DNA from: Longimicrobium sp.
GTDB lineage: Bacteria > Gemmatimonadota > Gemmatimonadetes > Longimicrobiales > Longimicrobiaceae
NCBI GenBank assembly: GCA_036389795.1
Contig: DASVWD010000140.1
Location: 86,591 to 150,590 of the forward strand
DNA: 64,000 nt
Direction: 5' to 3'
A program made the translations under genes and the position numbers. Position 1 is the first letter of the stretch, and every line of letters starts with the position of its first letter. This document shows positions 33,826 through 43,134 of this stretch, in pieces. A model generated the notes under the pieces. It did no database searches. It had not been told where the DNA came from and saw nothing but the letters and a program-made list of their open reading frames with translations.

Positions 33826-34272
33826 ATGGCGGAGGACTGGCGGCAGAACCTGGTGGAGAGCGACGCGGAGATCGGGGAGATCCTGAGGAGCGTCAGGCGC
33901 GTCGCGGTGCTGGGGATCAAGACCGAGGCGCAGGCGGGGCAGCCGGCGTTCTACGTCCCCGAGTACCTGCACCGCGCGGGGTACGACGTGGTCCCCGTCC
34001 CCGTCTACTTCCCCGACGCCACGCACATCCTCGGCAAACACGTCTACCGCAAGCTGGCCGACGTCCCCGGCGGCATCGACATGGTGAACGTCTTCCGCCG
34101 CTCGCAGGACGTGCCGCCCCACGTGGACGACATCATCGCCGCGAAGCCGAAGGTGGTGTGGATGCAGAGCGGCATCCGCAACGAGGAAGCCGCCCGCCGC
34201 CTGGCCGAGGCCGGGATCAAGGTGATCCAGGACCGCTGCGCCATGGTCGAGCACCGGCGCCACGTGCGGTGA
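33826..34272 (+). CDS. CoA-binding domain protein (YccU-like)
   Basis: The 148-residue protein is a single Rossmann-type CoA-binding domain: VRRVAVLGIKTEAQAGQPAFYVPEYLHRAGYD, in part RVAVLGIKTE, then VVPVPVYFPD, DMVNVFRRSQDV and VWMQSGIRNEEAARRLAEAGIKVIQDRC. Such proteins bind CoA or an acyl-CoA, and their physiological role is not settled. The ATG at 33826 has GGGGGTGG upstream; the longer frame start at 33748 lacks family similarity. Confidence 0.9.
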   Translation: MAEDWRQNLVESDAEIGEILRSVRRVAVLGIKTEAQAGQPAFYVPEYLHRAGYDVVPVPVYFPDATHILGKHVYRKLADVPGGIDMVNVFRRSQDVPPHVDDIIAAKPKVVWMQSGIRNEEAARRLAEAGIKVIQDRCAMVEHRRHVR

Positions 34273-34296
34273 GGCTTCTGAGGGTTGCAGCGAGGC

Positions 34297-34493
34297 CGGG
34301 CGGCTGAAGTCGCGGCAACAACTGCAGAAAGCCTCGCAAACCCCGCGAGGCTTCAACCGCTTCCCGCACGCGGTTTCGTCGCGCGAAGCGCCGGGGGGGT
34401 TCCCCTCCACCGCGCAGCGGGGGAGGGAGCGCGCCCTCCGGCTGCGAGGAACGAGCAGCCGAGGGTCGCGCGGGGAGGGGGCACCCCCGCCGC
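34297..34493. repeat. GGCGGCTGAAG repeat followed by CGCGCAGCGGGGGAGGG repeat
   Basis: 34297-34356 matches the element at 7616-7675 (GGCGGCTGAAGTCGCGGCAA ... AAAGCCTCGC/GCGAGGCTT). 34399-34493 starts TTCCCCTCCACCGCGCAGCG and is an expanded relative of 30264-30313, with an extra GGCTGCGAGGAACGAGCAGCC hairpin inserted in the middle (listed by position 34439-34460). Confidence 0.8.
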
Positions 34494-34546
34494 GGCGGCA
34501 CGAGAGCCGGTCGAAGCGAGGAAATCCGTCAATCTACCGCCCTGAT

Positions 34547-34561
34547 TGAGAAGCGTTCTCA
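34547..34561 (+). promoter_or_regulatory. Fur-like palindromic site upstream of the alternative complex III operon
   Basis: TGAGAA (34547-34552) and TTCTCA (34556-34561) flank a GCG spacer. A Fur-family or other dimeric regulator is possible, given the iron-rich complex encoded downstream. It lies 120 bp before the likely -35. Confidence 0.35.
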
Positions 34562-34680
34562 GCGAACGACGCCGCGGCGCCCACACCGGGAGCCGCGGCG
34601 AAATCGTCTCAACTCCAAGGGACGCAAGGCGATGGGGCGGGAAACGGGCGAGGTTGGGGGAGAGGTGGGGCGAACCCTTA

Positions 34681-34709
34681 TTGCCGTTCCAAACTGCCCG
34701 TGTTATATG
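34681..34709 (+). promoter_or_regulatory. Probable promoter of the act operon
   Basis: TTGCCG (34681-34686) and TATATG (34704-34709) are 17 bp apart, giving a leader of about 120 nt before actA. Confidence 0.5.
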
Positions 34710-34837
34710 GGTGTGCCGCGAACGGGGCCGGGGGATTGCGAGGCCCCGCGCGGGCGCAGGGGGGAAGCCGGGTGCGGGCGGCGGGCGAAGGCCCGCTTTC
34801 CGTGCGCGGCCCAGGGTTTTCTCCGCTCAGGCAGACC

Positions 34838-35524
34838 ATGACGAGAGTCGTCTCCATCCTCGGCCTCGCGCTGCTGGCCGCCGCCGCGGGCTCGTGCCGC
34901 GACTACAGCGCGGACGAGGGCGACGCGCCGCAGCAGCCGATCGCGTTCTACCACAGCGTGCACGCGGGGCAGAACCAGATCCCCTGCCAGTACTGCCACT
35001 TCTCGGCCGACCGCTCCGTCGACGCGGGGATCCCCAGCACGCAGGTGTGCGTGGGCTGCCACGTCCCCGGCGGCACCGCCGCGGGCGCCGACCCGTCGCA
35101 GGCCGTGCTCGGCTTCCCCGCGAAGCAGCGCGACAGCACGTGGAACGCCGAGGCGCTCAAGATGGTGGACCACTGGAAGAACGGCGAGGCGATCCCCTGG
35201 GTGCGGGTCCACAAGATCCCCGAGCACGCCAAGTTCCCGCACTACGTGCACGTGAACGTGGGGCTGCAGTGCCAGACCTGCCACGGCCCCGTGCAGAACA
35301 TGAAGGAGGTCTACCAGTTCTCGTCGCTCCGCATGGGGTGGTGCATCGAGTGCCACCGCGGCGTGACCGAGCTTTCGCCGCCGGAGGAGGCCGCCGTGCG
35401 CCAGCGCTCGTCGTTCCTGCGCCGGGTGGCCGCGCTCCGGGCGGCGGGGACCGACACGCGCGGCCAGCGCGCCACCTGGCCCCGGCAGCGCGCGTCGACG
35501 GACTGCATGGTGTGCCACTACTGA
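34838..35524 (+). CDS. actA: Alternative complex III pentaheme cytochrome c subunit ActA
   Basis: The 228-residue protein has a hydrophobic signal at residues 4-18 and exactly five CxxCH heme motifs: CQYCH, CVGCH, CQTCH, CIECH and CMVCH. This is the pentaheme ActA of alternative complex III, the quinol:electron-acceptor oxidoreductase that replaces cytochrome bc1. The signal ends in AAAAGSC, so the protein may be lipidated. It is the first gene of a complete six-gene act operon in canonical order. Confidence 0.95.
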   Translation: MTRVVSILGLALLAAAAGSCRDYSADEGDAPQQPIAFYHSVHAGQNQIPCQYCHFSADRSVDAGIPSTQVCVGCHVPGGTAAGADPSQAVLGFPAKQRDSTWNAEALKMVDHWKNGEAIPWVRVHKIPEHAKFPHYVHVNVGLQCQTCHGPVQNMKEVYQFSSLRMGWCIECHRGVTELSPPEEAAVRQRSSFLRRVAALRAAGTDTRGQRATWPRQRASTDCMVCHY

Positions 35525-35545
35525 AGCGCCCGGGAGACGAACGGC

Positions 35546-38500
35546 ATGTCTGATGGAATGAAGCGGCGCGACTTCCTCAAGGTCCTGGGCGCGACCGGGG
35601 CGGGGGCCGCCACCGTCGGCTGCTCCACGCGGCAGGTGGAGCAGCTGATCCCGTACAACGTGGCCCCCGAGGACGTGGTGCCCGGGGTGCCCACCTTCTA
35701 CACCAGCACCTGCCGCGAATGCCCGGCCGGGTGCGGCATCCACGTGGAGACGCACGAGGGGCGCGTCACCAAGGTGGAGGGCAACCCCGACCACCCGATC
35801 AACCGCGGCAACACCTGCGCGCGCGGGCAGGCCTCGGTACAGGGGCTCTACCACCCCGACCGCTACCAGGGGCCGTTCCAGATCCAGTCGGACGTGGGCG
35901 GGGCGGCGCGCAACGTCACCTGGGCCGTGGCCGAGCAGGAGCTGGCCCGCCGCATCCGCGAGGCGGGCGCCGGCGGCGTGGTCCTCCTCACCGGCGGCTA
36001 CACGGGGACGATGGACCGGCTGGCCACGGAGTTCGTCGCGCGCGTGGGCGGCCGGCGCGTCACCTACGCGCCGCTGGAGGACACCCCGCGGGGCTTACGC
36101 TTCGAAGACGCCGACTACCTGGTCTCGTTCGGCGCCGACTTCCTGGAGACCTGGGGCTCGCCGGTGGACTACGCCGGCCAGTTCGCCCGGATGCACTCCT
36201 ACAGGCGGGGCGGCGTGCGCGGCAAGTTCGTCTGGGTGGGCCCGCACCGTCCGCTCACGGGGCTGAACGCCGACCAGTGGGTGCGCCCGAAGCCCGGCAC
36301 CGAGGCGCTCGTCGCCCTGGCGATGTCGGGCGGGATGACGCCCGCCGAGGCGGCGCGGCAGACCGGCGTGCCGCAGCAGGTGCTGGAGCAGCTCGCCGGC
36401 GAGTGGGGGCGGGCGCGCCGCAAGGTGGCGCTCGGGCCCGGCTACGCGCTGCGCGGCGCCAACCACCAGGCGCTCAGCGCGGCGATCGCCCGTCTCAACG
36501 GTGCCGGGACCGCCGCGCCGGCGGCGGACGCGCGGCCGCTGCTGCAGCTCATCCAGGACATGCAGGCCGGGCGCGTGCGGGTGATCCTGATCGACGCGCC
36601 CAACCCGGCGTACTCGCTGCCGCCCGCGCTCCGCTTCGCGCAGGCGCTCGAGAAGGTGCCGGTGCGCGTCTCCTTCTCCAGCTTCCCCGACGACACCTCC
36701 CGGCTCTGCAACTGGGTGCTCCCGCAGAGCCACTTCCTGGAGGCGTGGGACGACTACGTGCCGCAGCCGGGCGTCTTCGAGATCGTCCAGCCGGCGATGC
36801 GCCCCGTCTTCAACACCAAGCAGGTGGGCGACGTCCTCCTGGCGGTGATGAACCGGATCGCCGGCACGGGCGGCGCCCCGCAGGCCACCGCCGCGGCCGT
36901 CCCCGCCCCGTCCGCCGCGCAGCCGCCGGGGGGTGCGCAGGAGGGCGGCCAGGCCGCGCCGACGACGACCGCCGGCGCCGCGCCGCAGACGGGCGCCGCT
37001 CCGGCGGGTGCCGCCCCGGCCGCGGCCGCGGCTCCGCGCCGTCCGCAGACCTACTACGAGTACCTGATCGCCAACTGGGCCGGGCGCGCCTCCGGGCAGG
37101 CCTGGCGCGACGCCCTCAAGCGCGGCGGGGTCTTCGCCGCGGGCGGCGGGGCCGGCGCGGGCGCTCCGGGCGGCGCGGCGGCGGTCGCGGGCACCGTGGG
37201 CGGGGCGCCCGCGCCCGCCCAGCCTGCTCCGGCTCCGGCCACGGCGCAGCCGGCCGCCGGGGCCGCGGGCGCGCCGGTCCTCCCGTTCCAGGGGCCGGGC
37301 GAGTTCCACCTGGTGGTCTACCCCTCGTACCGCTTCTACGACGGGCGCACGGCCAACCGGCCCTGGCTGCTGGAGCTCCCCGACCCGGTCACCAAGGTGC
37401 CGTGGGACATGTGGGTGGAGGTGCACCCCTCGGCGGCCGCGCGCCTGCGCATCGAGCAGGGCGACGTGCTGGAGGTGCGCTCGCAGTACGGCGCCGTGGA
37501 GCTTCCCGCCTACGTGTGGCCGGGCGTGCGCGAGGACACCGTCGCCATCCAGATGGGGATGGGGCACCAGGAGTTCGGCCGCTGGACGGCGGGGCGCGGC
37601 GCCAACCCGATGAAGCTCCTGGGCGGCGCGGTCGACCCCGCCACCGGCTCCTTCGCGCACTACGGGCTCAAGGTGGCCGTGCGGCCCACCGGCGAGGGCG
37701 CGGGGCCGCGCTTCCAGGGGCTCTTCGAGAACGGCGTGCGCGTGCAGCACGACCGCCGCGTGGCGCAGGCCGTGTCGCTGGCGACGGTGCAGCGGCTGGA
37801 CGCCCGCGGCCCGGGGCACATCCCCGGGCAGGAGCAGGAGATCCACGAGCTCAAGGGCAACGGCGGCTTCAAGCCCGAGGAGGTGCACACCGACCCGGCC
37901 GCGAGCTACCCGCCCCCGGGGACGGAGTACGGCGAGTACCTCGAGAACGACGTCCGCTGGGCCATGAGCATCGACCTGGCGCGCTGCATCGGGTGCGGCG
38001 CCTGCTCGGTGGCGTGCTCGGCCGAGAACAACGTCCCCGTGGTCGGCCCCAGCGAGATGAAGCGCGGGCGCGAGCTGCACTGGCTGCGCATCGAGCGCTA
38101 CTTCGGGGTGAGCCGGCACGAGGAGGAGGCCCTCGCCGAGGGCGCCACCGACGACGTGCGCTTCCTCCCCATGCTCTGCCAGCACTGCGGGCAGGCGCCG
38201 TGCGAGCCGGTGTGCCCGGTGTACGCGGCGTACCACACGCCCGACGGGATCAACGGGCAGGTCTACAACCGCTGCGTGGGCACGCGCTACTGCGCCAACA
38301 ACTGCCCGTGGAAGGTGCGCGTCTTCAACTGGTTCACCTACCAGTTCGCCGAGCCGCTCAACTGGCAGCTGAACCCCGACGTGACCGTGCGCGAGAAGGG
38401 CGTGATGGAGAAGTGCACCTTCTGCGTGCAGCGCATCCACGAGGTGGAGCGCCGGGCGAACGTGGAGAACCGCCCCGTGCGCGACGGCGAGGTGGTGCCC

Positions 38501-38773
38501 GCGTGCGTGCAGGCGTGCCCCACCGAGGTGTTCACCTTCGGCAACATCCGCGACCCGCGCTCCGCCGTGGCGCGCGCGGCCACCAGCAACCGCGGCTACC
38601 GGGTGCTGGGCGAGCTGAACACGCACCCGGCCATCGTCTACCTGAAGAAGGTCACCCTGCACGAGCCGAGGAACGGCGGCCACGACGCCGACCCGGCCGC
38701 CCAGGGAGGAGGGACCGAGCACATGCCGCAGGGAATGCCGCAGTCCGAGCCGGCGGCGGCGGGAGGGCACTGA
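35546..38773 (+). CDS. actB: Alternative complex III iron-sulfur subunit ActB (molybdopterin-oxidoreductase-like plus ferredoxin-like)
   Basis: The 1075-residue protein starts MSDGMKRRDFLKVLG, a Tat signal with RR at 7-8. The N-terminal part resembles molybdopterin oxidoreductases, and the segment TCRECPAGCG plus a later NTCARGQ retains a four-cysteine set; whether it binds a cluster is not established. The C-terminal third has four ferredoxin-type cysteine clusters (RCIGCGACSVACS, LCQHCGQAPCEPVCP, NRCVGTRYCANNCP, KCTFCVQR with ACVQACP). Two Ala/Pro/Gly/Gln-rich low-complexity linkers lie at about residues 450-500 and 530-580. It passes electrons from the quinol site to ActA hemes on the periplasmic side. 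Confidence 0.95.
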   Translation: MSDGMKRRDFLKVLGATGAGAATVGCSTRQVEQLIPYNVAPEDVVPGVPTFYTSTCRECPAGCGIHVETHEGRVTKVEGNPDHPINRGNTCARGQASVQGLYHPDRYQGPFQIQSDVGGAARNVTWAVAEQELARRIREAGAGGVVLLTGGYTGTMDRLATEFVARVGGRRVTYAPLEDTPRGLRFEDADYLVSFGADFLETWGSPVDYAGQFARMHSYRRGGVRGKFVWVGPHRPLTGLNADQWVRPKPGTEALVALAMSGGMTPAEAARQTGVPQQVLEQLAGEWGRARRKVALGPGYALRGANHQALSAAIARLNGAGTAAPAADARPLLQLIQDMQAGRVRVILIDAPNPAYSLPPALRFAQALEKVPVRVSFSSFPDDTSRLCNWVLPQSHFLEAWDDYVPQPGVFEIVQPAMRPVFNTKQVGDVLLAVMNRIAGTGGAPQATAAAVPAPSAAQPPGGAQEGGQAAPTTTAGAAPQTGAAPAGAAPAAAAAPRRPQTYYEYLIANWAGRASGQAWRDALKRGGVFAAGGGAGAGAPGGAAAVAGTVGGAPAPAQPAPAPATAQPAAGAAGAPVLPFQGPGEFHLVVYPSYRFYDGRTANRPWLLELPDPVTKVPWDMWVEVHPSAAARLRIEQGDVLEVRSQYGAVELPAYVWPGVREDTVAIQMGMGHQEFGRWTAGRGANPMKLLGGAVDPATGSFAHYGLKVAVRPTGEGAGPRFQGLFENGVRVQHDRRVAQAVSLATVQRLDARGPGHIPGQEQEIHELKGNGGFKPEEVHTDPAASYPPPGTEYGEYLENDVRWAMSIDLARCIGCGACSVACSAENNVPVVGPSEMKRGRELHWLRIERYFGVSRHEEEALAEGATDDVRFLPMLCQHCGQAPCEPVCPVYAAYHTPDGINGQVYNRCVGTRYCANNCPWKVRVFNWFTYQFAEPLNWQLNPDVTVREKGVMEKCTFCVQRIHEVERRANVENRPVRDGEVVPACVQACPTEVFTFGNIRDPRSAVARAATSNRGYRVLGELNTHPAIVYLKKVTLHEPRNGGHDADPAAQGGGTEHMPQGMPQSEPAAAGGH

Positions 38774-38774
38774 G

Positions 38775-40232
38775 ATGGCCACCGAGACCACCGGGACCGG
38801 CGCCGAGACGATCGCGCGCTCGACGTTCCACCCCGACGTCGCCAGCTACGAGCAGGTCAACCGCGACGCCAACCGGCTGCTGACCAAGCCGGGGAAGGGG
38901 TACCTGCTGCTGCTGGGCACCACCATCGCCCTGGTGGGGCTGATGGTGATCGCCGAGCTGCACAACATCTGGTTCGGCCTGGGGATGAGCGGGCTCACCA
39001 ACCCCGTCGGCTGGGGCGTCTACATCACCACCTTCGTCTTCTGGGTCGGCATCGGCCACGCGGGGACGCTGATCTCCGCCATCCTGTACCTGTTCCGGGC
39101 GCCGTGGCGGCAGTCGATCTACCGCTTCGCCGAGGCGATGACGGTGTTCGCGGTGCTCACCGCCGCGCTCTTCCCGATCATCCACATCGGCCGGCCCTGG
39201 TTCTTCTACTGGCTGCTCCCGCTCCCCAGCCAGCGCCACCTGTGGCCCAACTTCCGCTCGCCGCTGCTCTGGGACGTGTTCGCGGTGACCACGTACCTCA
39301 CGGTGAGCTCGGTCTTCTTCTACATCGGCCTGATCCCCGACATCGCCGCCGCGCGCGACGGGGCGACGAACCCCACGCGCAAGAAGGTCTACACGGTGCT
39401 GTCGCTGGGGTGGAAGGGCACCGACCGCGAGTGGAGGCACTTCACCCGGGCGTACATGTTCCTGGCGGCGCTCGCCACCCCGCTGGTGCTCTCGGTGCAC
39501 TCGGTGGTGAGCTGGGACTTCGCCGTCTCCATCGTCCCCGGGTGGCACACCACCATCTTCGCCCCCTACTTCGTGGCGGGCGCCATCCTCTCGGGCGTGG
39601 CGATGGTGGTGACCATCATGGTCCCCGTGCACCGCATCTTCGGGCTGGGGGCGTACTTCACCACCACGCACTACGACCGCCTGGCCAAGCTGCTGCTGCT
39701 CACCTCGCTGATCGTGGGCTACGCCTACGGGATGGAGTACTTCATGGCGTGGTACTCGGGCGAGCTGTTCGAGCGCGACGTCTTCTGGGACCGGGTGACG
39801 GGAGACTACTGGTGGGCGGGGTGGTCGATGATCACCTTCAACGCCATCATCCCGCAGCTGCTCTGGATCCCCAGGGTGCGGCGCAACCTGAACGCGTTCT
39901 TTTTGGTCGCGATGTTCGTGAACATCGGGATGTGGTGGGAGCGCTTCGTGATCATCGTGCCCAGCCTGGCCCACAGCTACGAGCCGTGGAAGTTCATGAA
40001 CTACCACCTCACCTGGGTGGAGGCCTCCATCCTGATGGGGAGCTTCGGGTGGTTCTTCATGTGGTTCCTCCTCTTCCTGCGCTACCTCCCCGGGCTCTCC
40101 ATCGCGGAGATCAAGGAGGTGCTCCCGCCGCCGATGCGCACCGTGCACGCCGAGGCCGCGCACGCGGCGCAGGTGGACGCGTCGGGGACCGAGGTCGACT
40201 GGAGCGGCTACACCGAGGTCGAGCGCATATGA
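38775..40232 (+). CDS. actC: Alternative complex III NrfD-like quinol-oxidising subunit ActC
   Basis: The 485-residue integral membrane protein has about ten hydrophobic helices of the NrfD/PsrC fold (LLLLGTTIALVGLMVIAEL, GWGVYITTFVFWVGIGHAG and others). Conserved polar stretches such as FWVGIGHAGTLISAILYLFR and SVHSVVSWDF probably line the quinol pocket and proton path. The start follows the actB stop by 1 bp; the stop overlaps actD (ATGA). The C-terminal tail of about 35 residues is soluble. Confidence 0.95.
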   Translation: MATETTGTGAETIARSTFHPDVASYEQVNRDANRLLTKPGKGYLLLLGTTIALVGLMVIAELHNIWFGLGMSGLTNPVGWGVYITTFVFWVGIGHAGTLISAILYLFRAPWRQSIYRFAEAMTVFAVLTAALFPIIHIGRPWFFYWLLPLPSQRHLWPNFRSPLLWDVFAVTTYLTVSSVFFYIGLIPDIAAARDGATNPTRKKVYTVLSLGWKGTDREWRHFTRAYMFLAALATPLVLSVHSVVSWDFAVSIVPGWHTTIFAPYFVAGAILSGVAMVVTIMVPVHRIFGLGAYFTTTHYDRLAKLLLLTSLIVGYAYGMEYFMAWYSGELFERDVFWDRVTGDYWWAGWSMITFNAIIPQLLWIPRVRRNLNAFFLVAMFVNIGMWWERFVIIVPSLAHSYEPWKFMNYHLTWVEASILMGSFGWFFMWFLLFLRYLPGLSIAEIKEVLPPPMRTVHAEAAHAAQVDASGTEVDWSGYTEVERI

Positions 40233-40747
40233 GCAAGCTACGGACGGGGGTGCTGGGCGTCTTCGCCCACCTGGACTCGGCCACCGACGCCATCCGGCGC
40301 CTGAGGCGCGAGGGGTACGAGGTGACCACCTACTCGCCCACCCCGCGCCACGAGGTGGAGGAGGCGCTGGAGTCGCCCGAGAGCCCGGTGCGCATCTTCA
40401 CCCTGACCGGCGCCTTCACCGGCACGGCGGCGGGCACCGCGCTGGCCACCTGGACCTCGATCGACTGGCCGCTGATCGTGGGCGGCAAGGAGATCGTGTC
40501 GCTGCCGGCGTTCAGCGTGATCATGTTCGAGCTCACCATCCTGATCGGGGCGCTCTCCACGGTGGCGGGGCTCTTCCTGCTGGGGCGGCTCCCGCACATC
40601 GGGCCCCCCGAGGCGCCGATGTACCACCCGAGCTTCACCGCCGGCAACTTCGGGGTGTTCGCGCACGCGCCGCGCGACCGCTACGACCACGTGCAGCGGA
40701 TCCTGTCCGAGGCCGGCTCGGAGGAGGTGCTGGTTGACCACCGCTAG
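40229..40747 (+). CDS. actD: Alternative complex III membrane subunit ActD (DUF3341)
   Basis: The 172-residue protein has an N-terminal soluble ferredoxin-like fold (TGVLGVFAHLDSATDAIRRLR, EGYEVTTYSPTPRHE), two transmembrane helices (TGAFTGTAAGTALATWTS and MFELTILIGALSTVAGLFLLG) and a C-terminal soluble part ending SEEVLVDHR. This is the DUF3341 architecture. It overlaps actC by 4 bp and actE by 14 bp. Confidence 0.94.
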   Translation: MSKLRTGVLGVFAHLDSATDAIRRLRREGYEVTTYSPTPRHEVEEALESPESPVRIFTLTGAFTGTAAGTALATWTSIDWPLIVGGKEIVSLPAFSVIMFELTILIGALSTVAGLFLLGRLPHIGPPEAPMYHPSFTAGNFGVFAHAPRDRYDHVQRILSEAGSEEVLVDHR

Positions 40748-41483
40748 ACAGACCCTCGCCCGGCTCGCGCTCGCCGCCGCGGCCGCCCTTCCGGCGCTCG
40801 CCGCGTGCACCGACTGGGCGGGGTACGACATCGACATGGCGGCGGGGAAGGTGCCGCAGCTGGCCACCATGCGCCGCAGCGTGATCCCCGACCCGTACCA
40901 GATGGTGCGGCTCCCGCCGGAGGGCACGGTGCCGGTGGCGGGTCCCAACGGCGACGTGCCGCCGCCCTTCACCAGCGCGCAGCTCGACTCGGTGGCGCCC
41001 ACGCTGCGCCCGCCGTTCGCGCTCGGCGACCCCGCCGTGCTGGCGCGGGGCCAGGTGGCGTACCACAACAACTGCTTCGTCTGCCACGGCGTGGCCGGCG
41101 ACGGCAAGGGGCCGGTGTCGGCGCCCGGCAAGGTGGTGGGCGTGGCGGCGATCAACGGGGCGGCCACGGCGGGGCGCTCCGACGGCTACATCTACGGGGT
41201 GATCGCGGCGGGGCGCGGCCTGATGCCGCCCTACGGCCCGCGCCTCACCCACCAGGACCGCTGGGCGATCGTGGCCTACGTCCGGCAGCTCCAGCGGCAG
41301 GCCGGGGCGGCGCCCGCGCCGGGCGCGACGACCGGCGTGCCGCCGGCCGCGCTGGGGCAGGGGGTGCCGGCGCCCGGGCCCACGGCCGCCGGGCAGGCCA
41401 ACCTGCAGGGCCCCGGCGCCGGGACGCAGACGGGCGGGACCACGGGGACCACCACGGACACGGCGGGCCGGAACCCGCGCTGA
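40734..41483 (+). CDS. actE: Alternative complex III monoheme cytochrome c subunit ActE
   Basis: The 249-residue lipoprotein starts with a TTG at 40734, inside the end of actD, preceded by GAGGAGG. The lipobox is LAAC near residue 25. One heme motif, CFVCH, begins a cytochrome c fold with GLMPPYG providing the likely Met ligand. The last 60 residues are a Pro/Ala/Gly/Thr-rich tail. ActE is expected to hand electrons to a soluble carrier or directly to a terminal oxidase. Confidence 0.93.
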   Translation: MTTARQTLARLALAAAAALPALAACTDWAGYDIDMAAGKVPQLATMRRSVIPDPYQMVRLPPEGTVPVAGPNGDVPPPFTSAQLDSVAPTLRPPFALGDPAVLARGQVAYHNNCFVCHGVAGDGKGPVSAPGKVVGVAAINGAATAGRSDGYIYGVIAAGRGLMPPYGPRLTHQDRWAIVAYVRQLQRQAGAAPAPGATTGVPPAALGQGVPAPGPTAAGQANLQGPGAGTQTGGTTGTTTDTAGRNPR

Positions 41484-41504
41484 CGCCCCAGGAGAACGAC
41501 GAAG

Positions 41505-42800
41505 ATGGCAGCTCATTCCGACTGGCCGCCCACCCGGGTCCCCTTCCGCACCTGGCCCGTCTCGGGCGCGGCGTGGGGCGCGGTGGCGCTCCTGGTGCTC
41601 CTCGGCGCGCTGGCGTTCCTGCTGGGGATGATGGGCGAGGGGGCGGAGCGCGCCTGGCACGCCTTCCACTTCAACTGGCTCTTCTGGTCGTCGGTCGCCA
41701 CGGGGATGGTGGTGTTCACCATGGCGATGCACGTGACCAACTCTCGCTGGAGCTGGTCGGTGCGGCGCTTCGCGGCGGCGGGGGCGGCGTTCCTCCCGGT
41801 CTCGCTCCTCCTCTACTTCGTGATGTGGGGGGGGAGCCGCTTCTACTTCGAGCACTGGATCGGCGGCTACGAGGGCGACCCGGTGCTGGAGGAGAAGGCG
41901 GCGTGGCTGAACCTGACGGGGATGATGGTGCGCGACACCCTGGCCGTGCTGGTGCTGTACGGGATGATGCTGTGGTTCACCTACCACATGCTGCGCCCCG
42001 ACCTGGGGGGGATCCGCGGGCCCGGGATCTACCGGCGGCTCACGCGCGGGTGGCGGGGCGCGCGCGAGGAGGCGCTCCACTCGCGCAAGATCGGCCTGCG
42101 CATCGCGGCCGTGGCGTCGATCCTCTTCGCGCTGCTCTGGGGGCTGGTGGCGATCGACCAGGCGATGACGATGCTCCCGCACTGGTTCAGCACCATGTTC
42201 CCGGTGACCTTCCTGGTGAGCGCCTTCCACTCGGCGCTGGCCATGACGGCGCTCCTGTCGGTGATCGGGAGGGGGCGGGCGCGGCTGCACGACCAGGTGA
42301 CGGGGGCGCAGTTCCACGACCTGGGGAAGCTGATCTTCGCGTACTCGGTGTTCTGGATGTACGTGAACTGGTCGCAGTACGTGGTGATCTGGTACGGGCT
42401 GCTGCCGCACGAGCAGGAGTTCTTCGTGCTGCGCTTCCAGAAGCCGTTCTCGCTGGTCACGGAGATCATGGTGGGGTGCGTGTTCGTGATCCCCTTCTTC
42501 TTCCTGCTCACGCGCCCGCCCAAGAAGGTGCCGCCGTTCCTGGCCTTCGTGTCGGTGATCGTGCTGGTGGGGCACTGGCTGGAGCGCTTCCTGATCACCG
42601 TGCCCTCGGTGTGGCAGCACGACTACCTGCCGCTGGGGCTCACGGAGATCGGCGTGGCGCTGGGGTTCGCGGGGCTCTTCTTCGGGAGCGTGCTCTGGTT
42701 CCTGAAGACGTTCCCGGTGCTCCCCTCGCCGGCGTCGCTGGCGGCGATCCCCGCCCCGGTGTTCACGCTGCCGCCGCGCAGCGCCCCGGCCGAGGCCTGA
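41505..42800 (+). CDS. actF: Alternative complex III NrfD-like membrane subunit ActF
   Basis: The 431-residue membrane protein has about ten helices (for example WGAVALLVLLGALAFLLGMM and FTYHMLR after VLYGMMLW). It is shorter than ActC and is the second NrfD-type subunit that completes the complex. SRKIGLRIAAVASILFALLWGLVAIDQ and WYGLLPHEQEFF are characteristic segments. It is the last gene of the operon, followed by a terminator formed by a hairpin repeat. No cytochrome oxidase gene follows in this window. Confidence 0.94.
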   Translation: MAAHSDWPPTRVPFRTWPVSGAAWGAVALLVLLGALAFLLGMMGEGAERAWHAFHFNWLFWSSVATGMVVFTMAMHVTNSRWSWSVRRFAAAGAAFLPVSLLLYFVMWGGSRFYFEHWIGGYEGDPVLEEKAAWLNLTGMMVRDTLAVLVLYGMMLWFTYHMLRPDLGGIRGPGIYRRLTRGWRGAREEALHSRKIGLRIAAVASILFALLWGLVAIDQAMTMLPHWFSTMFPVTFLVSAFHSALAMTALLSVIGRGRARLHDQVTGAQFHDLGKLIFAYSVFWMYVNWSQYVVIWYGLLPHEQEFFVLRFQKPFSLVTEIMVGCVFVIPFFFLLTRPPKKVPPFLAFVSVIVLVGHWLERFLITVPSVWQHDYLPLGLTEIGVALGFAGLFFGSVLWFLKTFPVLPSPASLAAIPAPVFTLPPRSAPAEA

Positions 42801-42830
42801 TCGCGGATCCGCTGGAACGGCCGTTCTCAC

Positions 42831-42876
42831 GCAGAGTCAGCAGAGGAACCCCTCTGCTGGCTCTGCTTCTTTTTCG
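42831..42876 (+). terminator. Terminator of the act operon made from a GCAGAGTCA-type hairpin repeat
   Basis: A 16-bp stem (42831-42846 with 42851-42866, one G-T pair) with loop AACC is followed by TTCTTTTT. The arms are 9-nt GCAGAGTCA units of the hairpin repeat family, here clearly doing the job of a terminator. Confidence 0.9.
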
Positions 42877-42945
42877 TGTGCCTGGTGTTTCAGGGTTTTG
42901 TCGAGGCGCGGCCGCCTGATACCATCCGACTATCCTGCGAAAGGG

Positions 42946-43020
42946 CCTCACACGGAGTTAACGGAGTCAACGGAGAACACCCAGAAGTTCCTCCGTTACC
43001 TCCGTTGACTCCGTGTGAGG
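42946..43020. repeat. Long hairpin repeat, ACGGAGTCA family
   Basis: Left arm 42946-42975 (CCTCAC, then 9-nt ACGGAGTTA/ACGGAGTCA units) is matched by right arm 42991-43020, which ends TCCGTGTGAGG. It is almost identical to the element at 46204-46277. Confidence 0.9.
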
Positions 43021-43074
43021 CATTTCTGTTTACGGATCTTCGATCCCGAACGGAGCTCGGCAAAACGGTGTGAG

Positions 43075-43109
43075 AAGGCCCGGCCGCCCACGGGGGACGG
43101 CCGGGCCTT
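43075..43109 (-). terminator. Terminator of the Tat lipoprotein gene
   Basis: A perfect 12-bp stem (43075-43086 with 43098-43109) starts with AAGGCCCGG and lies 26 bp past the minus-strand stop. Confidence 0.75.
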
Positions 43110-43134
43110 TCTCTCACGCGCGCACCGCGCCGGG

